This document shows positions 1 through 8,680 of a DNA stretch of 64,000 nucleotides, in pieces. The notes below the pieces were generated by a model. It saw only the letters and a list, made by a program, of their open reading frames with translations. It had not been told where the DNA came from and did not search any database. The DNA lies in assembly GCF_024172095.1 (NCBI RefSeq), contig NZ_JAMZDX010000006.1:434001-498000 (forward strand). Direction: 5' to 3'. Within the stretch, counting starts at the first letter, position 1; every line of letters begins with the position of its first letter. This DNA comes from Kitasatospora cinereorecta (lineage in GTDB: Bacteria; Actinomycetota; Actinomycetes; Streptomycetales; Streptomycetaceae). The translations under genes and the position numbers were made by a program.

Positions 1-1737
<1,737 letters not shown>

Positions 1738-1738
<1 letters not shown>

Positions 1739-2415
1739 CAGGCGTTCACCAGCTGCTTGAGGACGGAAGTGAAGAAGCCCAGGCCCTCGGTGGTCGGGCC
1801 GGTGAGCGGCTCCACGGCGTGCTCGGGGTGCGGCATCAGGCCGACCACGTTGCCGGCGGCGTTGGTGATGCCGGCGATGTCGCGGTAGGAGCCGTTGGGG
1901 TTCACGTCGACGTAGCGCGCGACGACGCGGCCCTCGGCCTCGAGCGCGTCCAGCACGTGCTCGTCGGCGACGAAGCGGCCCTCGCCGTTCTTCAGCGGGA
2001 CGACGATTTCCTGGCCCGCCGAGTAATCCCGGGTCCAGGCGGTACCGGCGTTCTCGATGCGCAGCTTCTGGTCGCGGCAGATGAAGTGCAGCGAGTCGTT
2101 GCGGGTGAGCGCGCCGGGCAGCAGGTGCGATTCGCAGAGCACCTGGAAGCCGTTGCAGATACCGAGGACCGGCATTCCCAGCTTCGCCTGCTCGATGATG
2201 GTCTCCATCACCGGGGAGAAGCGGGAGATGGCCCCGCAGCGCAGATAGTCGCCGTAGGAGAATCCGCCCGGCAGGACGACCGCGTCGACCTGGTGGAGGT
2301 CCTTGTCGCGGTGCCAGAGGGCGACCGGCTCGGCGCCGGCCAGCCGGACCGCGCGCTGTGCGTCGCGGTCGTCGAGGGAACCGGGGAAAGTGACGACGCC
2401 GACTCGGGTGGTCAC
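1738..2415 (-). CDS. purQ: Phosphoribosylformylglycinamidine synthase glutaminase subunit PurQ
   Basis: Class I glutamine amidotransferase of 225 residues that hydrolyses glutamine and channels ammonia to PurL. The nucleophile motif GICNGFQ places the catalytic Cys at residue 87. The His/Glu pair of the triad is in MPHPEH near residues 196-198. The length is typical of stand-alone PurQ. Its start overlaps the purS stop by four bases (ATGA at 2412-2415) and its stop overlaps the purL start, so the three genes form one tightly coupled operon. Confidence 0.98.
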
Positions 2416-2672
2416 TTGCCGTCCTCCTCGACGCGGACGGTGAAGTCCTCGATCACGGTGTTGGCGAGGAAGGTCTCGGCGGCTTCGCGGATCCGGGCGA
2501 GCGCGGCGTCGTCCACCGGCCCCTCCAGTTCCAGCTCGAAACGCTTGCCCTGGCGGACGTCGGCGATCCCGGCGAAACCGAGACGCGGCAGCGCACGCTG
2601 CACCGCCTGTCCCTGGGGGTCGAGGATCTCCGGCTTGAGCATGACGTCGACTACGACGCGTGCCACTGGCAC
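2412..2672 (-). CDS. purS: Phosphoribosylformylglycinamidine synthase subunit PurS
   Basis: Small 86-residue protein that bridges PurQ and PurL in the FGAM synthase complex. It has the standard beginning [21 protein letters not shown] and the [20 protein letters not shown] core of the family. It is the first gene of the minus-strand purSQL operon, so the promoter should lie in the spacer between 2673 and about 2850. It overlaps purQ by four bases. Confidence 0.97.
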   Translation of the reverse strand: MPVARVVVDVMLKPEILDPQGQAVQRALPRLGFAGIADVRQGKRFELELEGPVDDAALARIREAAETFLANTVIEDFTVRVEEDGK

Positions 2673-3089
2673 TCCCGGTGGTGATTGCGTGAAGGCGGGG
2701 GGACCTTCAGCCTACCTGGGCTTTCGGGTCGGATTGCGGGCCCGGGGGCGCGACGCGCGTAGACCTTCACCCCTTACGCCCCAAGGGTTCCAGGGCTCCC
2801 GGTCCACCCCGCGGGCCCCCTGCGCCCGCATCCGATTTCGTCGGTTTAATCCCTTCCGTAACGGACCGGTATCGAAGGCTCGGGGAAGCACGTGAATATC
2901 CGGAAAAAAGGAATCCGAGACTCTTCGATTTCCGCCCCCTTTGGGTGCAGAATAGGGCGACCGGCAGCCGGACGCGCCGCGCAGCGGCATGGCCCCCCAC
3001 GCCTGCCGCATGTGCCTGCACCACGGCACACCGGGCCGACGGGGCACCCGAACACCCGTCGGCCGAATTGCCCGAGAGGATTGACACCC
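2673..3089. promoter_or_regulatory. 417-bp divergent spacer between purS and the lsr2 paralogue, locally A/T-enriched
   Basis: No gene is supported here; the ORFs that run across it lack streptomycete codon bias. It must carry the purSQL promoter (minus strand) and the promoter of the lsr2-type gene (plus strand). The stretch from about 2835 to 2955 contains A/T-rich words (GGTTTAATCCC, GTGAATATCCGGAAAAAAGG, CAGAATAGGG) unlike the surrounding DNA. Lsr2 proteins prefer such DNA, so autoregulation is plausible. I cannot assign a clear -35/-10 pair. Confidence 0.5.
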
Positions 3090-3407
3090 ATGGCTCAGCG
3101 TGTAGTCGTCACGCTCTCCGACGACCTGGACGGCGGCGCCGCCGCGGAAACCGTCCACTTCGGTGTTGACGGGAAGTCGTACGAGATCGACCTGTCCGCT
3201 GACAACGCGGAAAAGCTGCGGGAGGCCCTCGCCCCGTTCGTCGCCGCCGGACGTCGGCAGAGCCGCAGCGGGAAGTCGTTCCGCCGCACCGCCCTGACCC
3301 CCGACCCCGCCGCGGTCCGGGCCTGGGCCCAGTCGAACGGCATGGAGCTGCCGGCCCGCGGCCGGATCCCGAAGCACGTGTACGAGGCGTTCGCCGAGGC
3401 GAACTGA
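3090..3407 (+). CDS. lsr2: Lsr2-family nucleoid-associated protein (probably the second paralogue, LsrL)
   Basis: A 105-residue H-NS-like xenogeneic silencer that dimerises through its N-terminus and bridges A/T-rich DNA. Seen: the N-terminal segment MAQRVVVTLSDDLDGG and the core VDGKSYEIDLS, a basic linker (GRRQSRSGKSFRR), and a C-terminal DNA-binding domain. That domain ends with the family's RGRIP hook (GRIPKHVYEAF). The ATG at 3090 was chosen because AGAGGA lies about 9 bases upstream and codon bias begins there. Streptomycetes carry two paralogues. From memory, the one beside purS is LsrL and the major Lsr2 is elsewhere; this assignment rests on neighbourhood only. Confidence 0.93.
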   Translation: MAQRVVVTLSDDLDGGAAAETVHFGVDGKSYEIDLSADNAEKLREALAPFVAAGRRQSRSGKSFRRTALTPDPAAVRAWAQSNGMELPARGRIPKHVYEAFAEAN

Positions 3408-3421
3408 CCCGTCCGGAGGGC

Positions 3422-3455
3422 CGCCCCACCCGGTCCGCCGCGGAAGGGTGGGGCG
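3422..3455 (+). terminator. Hairpin terminator after the lsr2-type gene
   Basis: Perfect 10-bp inverted repeat (3422-3431 with 3446-3455, CGCCCCACCC/GGGTGGGGCG) with a 14-nt loop, starting 14 nt after the stop codon. There is no U-tract, as is usual in streptomycetes. Confidence 0.6.
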
Positions 3456-3474
3456 AGCACTCCGATCGATGTTG

Positions 3475-3480
3475 TAGAGT
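3475..3480 (+). promoter_or_regulatory. Putative -10 element of the tRNA-Gly operon
   Basis: TAGAGT inside the A/T-rich stretch GTTGTAGAGTAATTC, about 54 nt before the first tRNA. It fits the TANNNT consensus; no convincing -35 hexamer is visible at the expected spacing. Confidence 0.4.
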
Positions 3481-3533
3481 AATTCTCGTCGCCAAGGGGA
3501 ACACCCCGGGAGCGGCCGGCGCCGAGGCGCCGT

Positions 3534-3606
3534 GCGGACGTGGCTCAGTTGGTAGAGCATCACCTTGCCAAGGTGAGGGTCGCGAGTTCGAATCTCGTCG
3601 TCCGCT
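3534..3606 (+). tRNA. tRNA-Gly (anticodon GCC), copy 1
   Basis: 73-nt cloverleaf. The acceptor stem GCGGACG pairs with CGTCCGC, the D-arm contains GGCTCAGTTGG, the anticodon loop TTGCCAA gives anticodon GCC, and the T-loop is GTTCGAATC. The discriminator base is T. CCA is not encoded. Confidence 0.97.
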
Positions 3607-3643
3607 CGCAGTGCCGAAAGGCGCAGCACAAGTGAATAGTCGT

Positions 3644-3716
3644 GCGGACGTGGCTCAGTTGGTAGAGCATCACCTTGCCAAGGTGAGGGTCGCGAGTTCG
3701 AATCTCGTCGTCCGCT
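3644..3716 (+). tRNA. tRNA-Gly (anticodon GCC), copy 2
   Basis: Identical in sequence to copy 1, offset by exactly 110 bp with a 37-bp spacer, and also without an encoded CCA. The two are presumably co-transcribed and end at the long hairpin that follows. Confidence 0.97.
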
Positions 3717-3721
3717 CCGAT

Positions 3722-3755
3722 GAAGAAGGGCCCCTCGATCGAGGGGCCCTTCTTC
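3722..3755 (+). terminator. Strong palindromic terminator of the tRNA-Gly operon
   Basis: A 34-bp perfect palindrome (arms of up to 17 bp centred at 3738/3739) begins six bases after the second tRNA and ends in TTCTTC. It is symmetrical and could stop transcription in both directions. Confidence 0.85.
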
Positions 3756-3770
3756 GTGCTGCCGGTCCCG

Positions 3771-3786
3771 GGTGACATTTGTCACC
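3771..3786. promoter_or_regulatory. Palindromic operator candidate upstream of the ABC/two-component operon
   Basis: GGTGACA-TT-TGTCACC is a perfect 7-bp inverted repeat with a 2-bp centre, located 79 bp upstream of the ABC ATPase start. LuxR/NarL-type response regulators bind such sites, and the operon encodes one. The link is inference. Confidence 0.45.
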
Positions 3787-3864
3787 GCCGACCCGTGGAT
3801 CCGCACCGGAGGCCGGTGACGGCGCGCACTGACCCCGCGCGGGGAGCGGCGGAACGCTGGATCC

Positions 3865-4836
3865 ATGACCGACTCCAGCCGCCCCGCCGTCGAGGCCGTG
3901 GGCCTGCACCGCCGCTACGGGCCCGCCGACGGCGCCGGTTTCGACGCCGTCCGCGGCCTCGACCTCACCGTCCACCGGGGCGAGCTGTTCGCCCTGCTCG
4001 GCACCAACGGCGCCGGCAAGACCTCCACCATGGAGCTGCTCGAAGGGCTCGCCGCGCCGACCGCCGGCGGCATCCGGGTGCTCGGCCACGACCCGTACCG
4101 GGAGCGGGCCGCGGTCCGGCCGCGGATCGGGATCATGCTCCAGGAGAGCGGCTTCCCCGGCGAGCTCACCGTGGCCGAGGCCGTCCGCTGCTGGGTCGGG
4201 CTGACCAGTCGGGCCCGGCCCGCCGACGAGGCCCTGGACCTGGTCGGCCTGCTGGACCGGCGCACGGTCCGGGTGAAGCAGCTCTCCGGCGGCGAGCGCC
4301 GCCGCCTCGACCTCGCCGTCGCCCTGCTCGGCCGGCCCGAACTGCTCTTCCTGGACGAGCCGAGCACCGGACTCGACCCCGAGGCCCGGGCCGCCGTCTG
4401 GCAGCTGGTGCGCGAGCTGCGGGCGCAGGGCACCACCGTGCTGCTCACCACGCACTACCTGGAGGAGGCCGAGGAGCTCGCCGACCGGCTGCTGATCATG
4501 CACCGGGGGCGGGCCGTGGTCTCCGGCACCGTCGCCGAGGTGATCGCCGGCCGCCCGTCCCGGATCAGCTTCGAACTGCCCGAGCGCAGCGGCCCGTACG
4601 GGGACCTCACGCTGCCGCCGCTGCCCGCCGCCGAGGTCACCGCCACCGGCCGCCGGGTCACCGTCCGCACCACCCGGCTCCAGGAGACCCTCACCGACCT
4701 GCTCGGCTGGGCGGCCCGCCACCAGGTCGCCCTCGGGGCGCTGGACGCCCGCAGCGCCTCCCTGGAGGAGGCCTTCCTCGCCATCGCCGCCGAGGCGGCC
4801 GGTGCCGCCCCCCTGCCGATCGGAGACCCGCGATGA
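3865..4836 (+). CDS. ABC transporter ATP-binding protein
   Basis: 323-residue ATPase of a drug/lipid-type exporter (DrrA/CcmA-like). The Walker A motif GTNGAGKT is at residues 46-53, the Q-loop is MLQESG (Q93), and the signature is LSGGERRR near 140-147. Walker B is LLFLDEP (D164, E165), followed by a D-loop STGLD. The C-terminal 100 residues are the accessory domain typical of DrrA-like ATPases. The stop overlaps the permease start (ATGA, 4833-4836), so the two are coupled. The downstream histidine kinase and regulator suggest membrane-stress control. The substrate is unknown. Confidence 0.95.
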   Translation: MTDSSRPAVEAVGLHRRYGPADGAGFDAVRGLDLTVHRGELFALLGTNGAGKTSTMELLEGLAAPTAGGIRVLGHDPYRERAAVRPRIGIMLQESGFPGELTVAEAVRCWVGLTSRARPADEALDLVGLLDRRTVRVKQLSGGERRRLDLAVALLGRPELLFLDEPSTGLDPEARAAVWQLVRELRAQGTTVLLTTHYLEEAEELADRLLIMHRGRAVVSGTVAEVIAGRPSRISFELPERSGPYGDLTLPPLPAAEVTATGRRVTVRTTRLQETLTDLLGWAARHQVALGALDARSASLEEAFLAIAAEAAGAAPLPIGDPR

Positions 4837-5627
4837 CCACCGTCACCGGCCGCCTGCTGGCCCTCGGCCGGGCCGAGGCGGCCCTGCTGCTGCGCAACCG
4901 CACCGCCTTGTTCACCGCGCTGCTGATGCCGCCGCTGATGCTCGCCGCGCTGCGCCCGATCCTCGACCAGCAGCGCGCCACCAGCCCCGGGCTGGACCTG
5001 CACGCCGCCCTGGTCGGCGGCCTGGCCGGGATCGTCCTGCTGTTCGTCGTCTACTACACGCTCACCGCCGCGTACGTGGGCCGCCGCAGCGAGCTGGTGC
5101 TCAAGCGGCTGCGCACCGGCGAGGCCCGGGACGGCGAGATCCTGCTCGGCACCGCCGTCCCCGCCGTCGTCCTCGCCGTGCTGCAGCTGGCCGTGCTCGG
5201 GGCGGCCTCCACCGCGCTGCTGGACCTGCCCGCGCCGGTCAACCCGGTGCTGCTGCTGGCCGGACTGGTGCTGGCGCTCGCCCTGCTGATCCCGCTGGCG
5301 GCGCTCTCCAGCGCCTTCACCAGGACCGTCGAGAGCGCCGGGCTCACCACGCTGCCGGTGCTGCTGGTCGCCCAGTTCGGCTCGGGCGTGCTGTTCCCGC
5401 TGGAGACCATGCCGGACGGGCTGGCGACCGTCTGCCGGCTGCTGCCCACCACCCCGGCCCTGCGGCTGATCCGGATCGGCTGGTTCGGCGGCGACGGCTC
5501 GGTGCCCGCCACCGGCTTCCTCGGCACCTGGTCCGCCGCCGCCCCGGCGCTGCTGCTCGCCGCCGCGTGGGCGCTGGTCGCGGTCTGGGCCGCCCACCGC
5601 TGGTTCCGCTGGGAGCCCCGGCGCTGA
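4833..5627 (+). CDS. ABC-2 type transporter permease
   Basis: 264-residue polytopic membrane protein with about six hydrophobic segments (e.g. LLMPPLMLAAL, GIVLLFVVYYTLTAAYVG, LLLAGLVLALALLIPLA, the C-terminal LLLAAAWALVAVWAA). It matches the ABC-2/DrrB permease layout and pairs with the ATPase just upstream, whose stop overlaps its start. It contains the conserved-type segment FPLETMPDGLATVCRLLPTTPALRLIR near the fifth helix. It would export a lipid or a hydrophobic drug, and is found in DesK/DesR-type operons. Confidence 0.92.
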   Translation: MTTVTGRLLALGRAEAALLLRNRTALFTALLMPPLMLAALRPILDQQRATSPGLDLHAALVGGLAGIVLLFVVYYTLTAAYVGRRSELVLKRLRTGEARDGEILLGTAVPAVVLAVLQLAVLGAASTALLDLPAPVNPVLLLAGLVLALALLIPLAALSSAFTRTVESAGLTTLPVLLVAQFGSGVLFPLETMPDGLATVCRLLPTTPALRLIRIGWFGGDGSVPATGFLGTWSAAAPALLLAAAWALVAVWAAHRWFRWEPRR

Positions 5628-5665
5628 ACCGGGCGCTCGGTGCGGCAGCCGGGTCCGTACTGCGG

Positions 5666-5693
5666 CGCCCGGCTGGTAACGCCCGGCTGGTAA
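5666..5693. repeat. Two tandem 14-bp direct repeats upstream of the histidine kinase gene
   Basis: CGCCCGGCTGGTAA occurs at 5666-5679 and again immediately at 5680-5693, ending 27 bp before the kinase start. The position suggests a regulatory site or an mRNA element in the permease-kinase gap, but it could be a simple duplication. Confidence 0.6.
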
Positions 5694-5720
5694 GAAGGAG
5701 CCCGATCGGGAGGGGAGCAC

Positions 5721-7007
5721 GTGGACGTGGCACGACCGGTCCGCCGCTGGCGGGCCACCGGCAAGCCGCAGCGCACCGAGCTGCTGGTCCGCTGGTCGCT
5801 GTACTCGGTGGCGGTGGCCCAGCCGCTGGTCACGCTCAGCCTGCTGGGCGGCCTGGTCGGCAGGAACGAGATCTCGCCGCTCGCCGTCCGGGTGGCCGTG
5901 TTCGGCAGCGTGCTGGCCGCCGCCGCCAACGTGGCGCTGTTCCGGGTCACCCTGCCCGCCTACCTGGGCCGCCGCGCCCGCCCGACCGGCTGGATCTGCG
6001 CCGCCGGCGCGCTCGCGCTGGCGGTCGGTACGGCCACCCTGGTGGTCGGCCCGCACCCCGGTCCGGACGGGCCGGCGGCCTTCTCCCCCGGTGTCCTGAC
6101 CGTCACCGTGTCCTTCTGGCTCGCCTCCGCCTCGCTGGGCCTCGCACCGGCCCGCGCGGCGGCCACCGGACTGGTGGGCCTGGCCCTGACCGCCGTCCCG
6201 CTGCTGGTGGCCGGCCTGTCACCGTTCGCCGTGCTCGGCCTGCTGATCGGCTCCGCGCTCGGCGCGCTGCTCGGCGGCGTCACCTACCGCAGCTCCGCCT
6301 GGATGGCCCGGGTGGTGTGGGAGCTCGACGCCGCCCGCGAGACCCAGGCCCGGCTGGCCGTCGCCGAGGAGCGGCTGCGCTTCTCCCGCGACCTGCACGA
6401 CGTGCTCGGCCGCAACCTCACCACGATCGCGCTGAAGAGCGAACTGGCCGTCCAACTCGCCCGCCGGGGCCGCCCGGAGGCCGCCGACCAGATGACCGAG
6501 GTGCAGCGGATCGCCCAGGAGTCGCACCGCGAGGTGCGCGAGGTGGTGCGCGGCTACCGCAGCGCCGACCTCCAGGCCGAGGTGACAGGCGCCCGGGCGG
6601 TGCTGCGCGCCGCCGACGTCGCCTGCGAGCTGGCCTTCACCACGGATCCCGCCGCGCTGCCCGTCACCGTCCAGTCGGTGCTGGGCTGGGTGGTCCGCGA
6701 GGCCGCCACCAACGTCCTGCGGCACAGCGAGGCCGCCCGCTGCGCGATCCGGCTCCGGACCGCCGACGGGGCCGTCGTGCTGGAGGTCGAGAACGACGGC
6801 GTACGGGCGGTGCCCGCCCAGCGCGGGGCCGACCCGACCGGGGCCGACCCGGGTGGGAGCGGCCTGGCCGGCCTGCGGGAACGGCTCTGCGCGTACGGCG
6901 GCGCGCTGGACGTCCCCGCCGCCGACCCGGGCACCTTCAAGGTCACCGCCACCCTGCCGCTCGCCCTGCCGCCCGCCCTGCCGGCCCCGGAGGTGCCGAC
7001 CCGATGA
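5721..7007 (+). CDS. DesK/NarX-type sensor histidine kinase
   Basis: 428-residue membrane kinase. About five or six hydrophobic segments (residues 25-190) are followed by a HisKA_3 dimerisation domain with the phospho-acceptor His at about residue 226 (FSRDLHDVLGRNL). The HATPase domain has an N-box EAATNVLRHSEA and a G-box GGSGLAGLRERL. The GTG start at 5721 follows a good ribosome site (GGGAGGGG). The stop overlaps the response regulator start by four bases. Sensing is probably intramembrane because no large extracellular domain is seen. The partner is the next gene, and the target is probably the ABC exporter. Confidence 0.94.
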   Translation: MDVARPVRRWRATGKPQRTELLVRWSLYSVAVAQPLVTLSLLGGLVGRNEISPLAVRVAVFGSVLAAAANVALFRVTLPAYLGRRARPTGWICAAGALALAVGTATLVVGPHPGPDGPAAFSPGVLTVTVSFWLASASLGLAPARAAATGLVGLALTAVPLLVAGLSPFAVLGLLIGSALGALLGGVTYRSSAWMARVVWELDAARETQARLAVAEERLRFSRDLHDVLGRNLTTIALKSELAVQLARRGRPEAADQMTEVQRIAQESHREVREVVRGYRSADLQAEVTGARAVLRAADVACELAFTTDPAALPVTVQSVLGWVVREAATNVLRHSEAARCAIRLRTADGAVVLEVENDGVRAVPAQRGADPTGADPGGSGLAGLRERLCAYGGALDVPAADPGTFKVTATLPLALPPALPAPEVPTR

Positions 7008-7618
7008 CCGACCCCGTCCGTGTGCTGCTGGCCGACGACGAGCACCTGATCCGCGGCGCACTGGCCGCCCTGCTCGCGCTGGAGGACGACATCACGGTGG
7101 TCGCCGAGGCCGCCTCCGGGCCGGAGGCCCTCGCCATGGCCGCCGCCCACCGGCCGGACGTCGCCGTGCTCGACCTGCAGATGCCCGGGCTGGACGGCAT
7201 CGAGGTGGCCGCCGAGCTGCGGCGACGGGTGCCCGAGTGCCGCACGATGATCGTCACCGGGCACGGGCGGCCCGGGTACCTCAAGCGCGCCCTGGAGGTC
7301 GGTGTCCGCGGCTTCCTGCCGAAGACCGTCTCCGCGTCGGATCTGGCCGGAATCATCCGTACCGTCCGGGCCGGCGGGCGGTACGTGGACCCCGAGCTGG
7401 CCGCCGACGCGATCAGCGCGGGCGACAGCCCGCTCACCCCGCGCGAGACCGACGTCCTGGAGCTCGCCGCCCACGGCACCTCGATCGCGGACATCGCCGC
7501 CCGGGCGGCGCTCTCCCCCGGGACGGTCCGCAACTACCTGTCCTCGGCGGCCACCAAACTCGGCGCGGAGAACCGGCACGCGGCGGTCCGGATCGCCCGC
7601 GAGCACGGCTGGATCTGA
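7004..7618 (+). CDS. NarL/DesR-family response regulator
   Basis: 204-residue regulator. The receiver domain has the acidic pair DD at 11-12, the phospho-acceptor D57 (VLDLQMPG) and a switch Thr in MIVTGHG. It is followed by a LuxR-type HTH (LTPRETDVLELAAHGTSIADIA...) at about residues 144-190. It overlaps the kinase stop (ATGA). It likely controls the upstream ABC operon; the GGTGACATTTGTCACC palindrome at 3771 is a candidate target. Confidence 0.95.
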   Translation: MTDPVRVLLADDEHLIRGALAALLALEDDITVVAEAASGPEALAMAAAHRPDVAVLDLQMPGLDGIEVAAELRRRVPECRTMIVTGHGRPGYLKRALEVGVRGFLPKTVSASDLAGIIRTVRAGGRYVDPELAADAISAGDSPLTPRETDVLELAAHGTSIADIAARAALSPGTVRNYLSSAATKLGAENRHAAVRIAREHGWI

Positions 7619-7636
7619 GAGTTCGGGCGAGCGAAC

Positions 7637-7712
7637 AGGGGCGCGAGGAACTGCGCGACCGGCCGACAGCTCAGGAAGAGCGATGGCTGGTCGCGCAGTT
7701 CCTCGCGCCCCT
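7637..7712. terminator. Long inverted repeat between convergent genes (bidirectional terminator)
   Basis: Perfect 24-bp arms (7637-7660 and 7689-7712) separated by 28 nt; each arm contains GGGGCGCGAGGAACTGCGCG or its complement. It lies between the response regulator (plus) and purC (minus), which converge here. This sequence family recurs widely in Streptomyces intergenic regions, and a shorter relative occurs at 53577-53612. Confidence 0.8.
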
Positions 7713-7724
7713 ACTCGGTTACCC

Positions 7725-8621
7725 CTACCAGCTGAGGCCGGTGAGGCGCTCGTACGCCTCGATGTACCGCGCCCGGGTGTGCTCCACGACGTCCGCCGGG
7801 AGGGCCGGCGGCGGCAGCTCGCCCTTGGGGTCCCAGCCGGAGGCGGGCGAGGCGAGCCAGTTGCGGATGATCTGCTTGTCGAAGGAGGGCTGGCTCTGCC
7901 CCGGCTTCCACTCGTCGGCGGGCCAGTAGCGCGAGGAGTCCGGCGTGAGCACTTCGTCGCCGATCACCAGCTCGCCGTCCAGCAGGCCGAACTCGAACTT
8001 GGTGTCGGCCAGGATGAGCCCCCGCTCACGGGCGATGTCCCGGGCGCGGCCGTAGACGGCGAGCGTGGTCTGCCGGAGGGTGGCGGCCAGTTCGGCGCCG
8101 ACCCGGCGGGCGGTCTCCTCGTAGGAGACGTTCTCGTCGTGCTCCCCGACCTCGGCCTTCAGCGCCGGGGTGTAGATCGGCGCGGGCAGCTCGGAGCCGT
8201 CCACCAGGCCGTCCGGGAGGGCGATGCCGCAGACGGTGCGGTCGGCCTCGTACTCCTTGAGGCCGGAGCCGGTGAGGTAGCCGCGGGCGACGCACTCGAC
8301 CGGGACCATCTCCAGGCTGCGGCAGATCATCGTCCGGCCCGCCCAGTCGGCGGGGGCGCCGGCCGGGACGTCGGTGGAGACCACGTGGTTGGGGACCAGG
8401 TCGGCGATCCGCTCGAACCACCACATCGACAGCTGGGTGAGGATCCGGCCCTTGTCGGGGATCTCGTTGGGCAGCACCCAGTCGAAGGCCGAGGTCCGGT
8501 CACTGGCCACCATCACCAGGTCGCCGTTCTCGGCCCGGTACAGGTCGCGCACCTTGCCGGTGTGCAGGTGGACCAGGCCGGGCACCTGGACCGGCTCGGG
8601 CTTGGTGACAAATCCGCTCAA
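7725..8621 (-). CDS. purC: Phosphoribosylaminoimidazole-succinocarboxamide synthase (SAICAR synthetase)
   Basis: 298-residue enzyme joining CAIR and aspartate with ATP in purine synthesis. Seen: the ATP-binding HTGKVRDLY (about 20-28), RTSAFDWVLPNEIPDKG (about 42-58), the catalytic-region segment VECVARGYLTGSG, and DTKFEFG. It is of the longer PurC type common in actinobacteria. It sits apart from purSQL, with the ABC operon between them. Confidence 0.97.
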   Translation of the reverse strand: MSGFVTKPEPVQVPGLVHLHTGKVRDLYRAENGDLVMVASDRTSAFDWVLPNEIPDKGRILTQLSMWWFERIADLVPNHVVSTDVPAGAPADWAGRTMICRSLEMVPVECVARGYLTGSGLKEYEADRTVCGIALPDGLVDGSELPAPIYTPALKAEVGEHDENVSYEETARRVGAELAATLRQTTLAVYGRARDIARERGLILADTKFEFGLLDGELVIGDEVLTPDSSRYWPADEWKPGQSQPSFDKQIIRNWLASPASGWDPKGELPPPALPADVVEHTRARYIEAYERLTGLSW

Positions 8622-8680
8622 GGTCAGTCCTCAGGGGAAAAGGAAGGGGAGCTGTGCGGCCGAGTCTTTCACGGCGCAGG

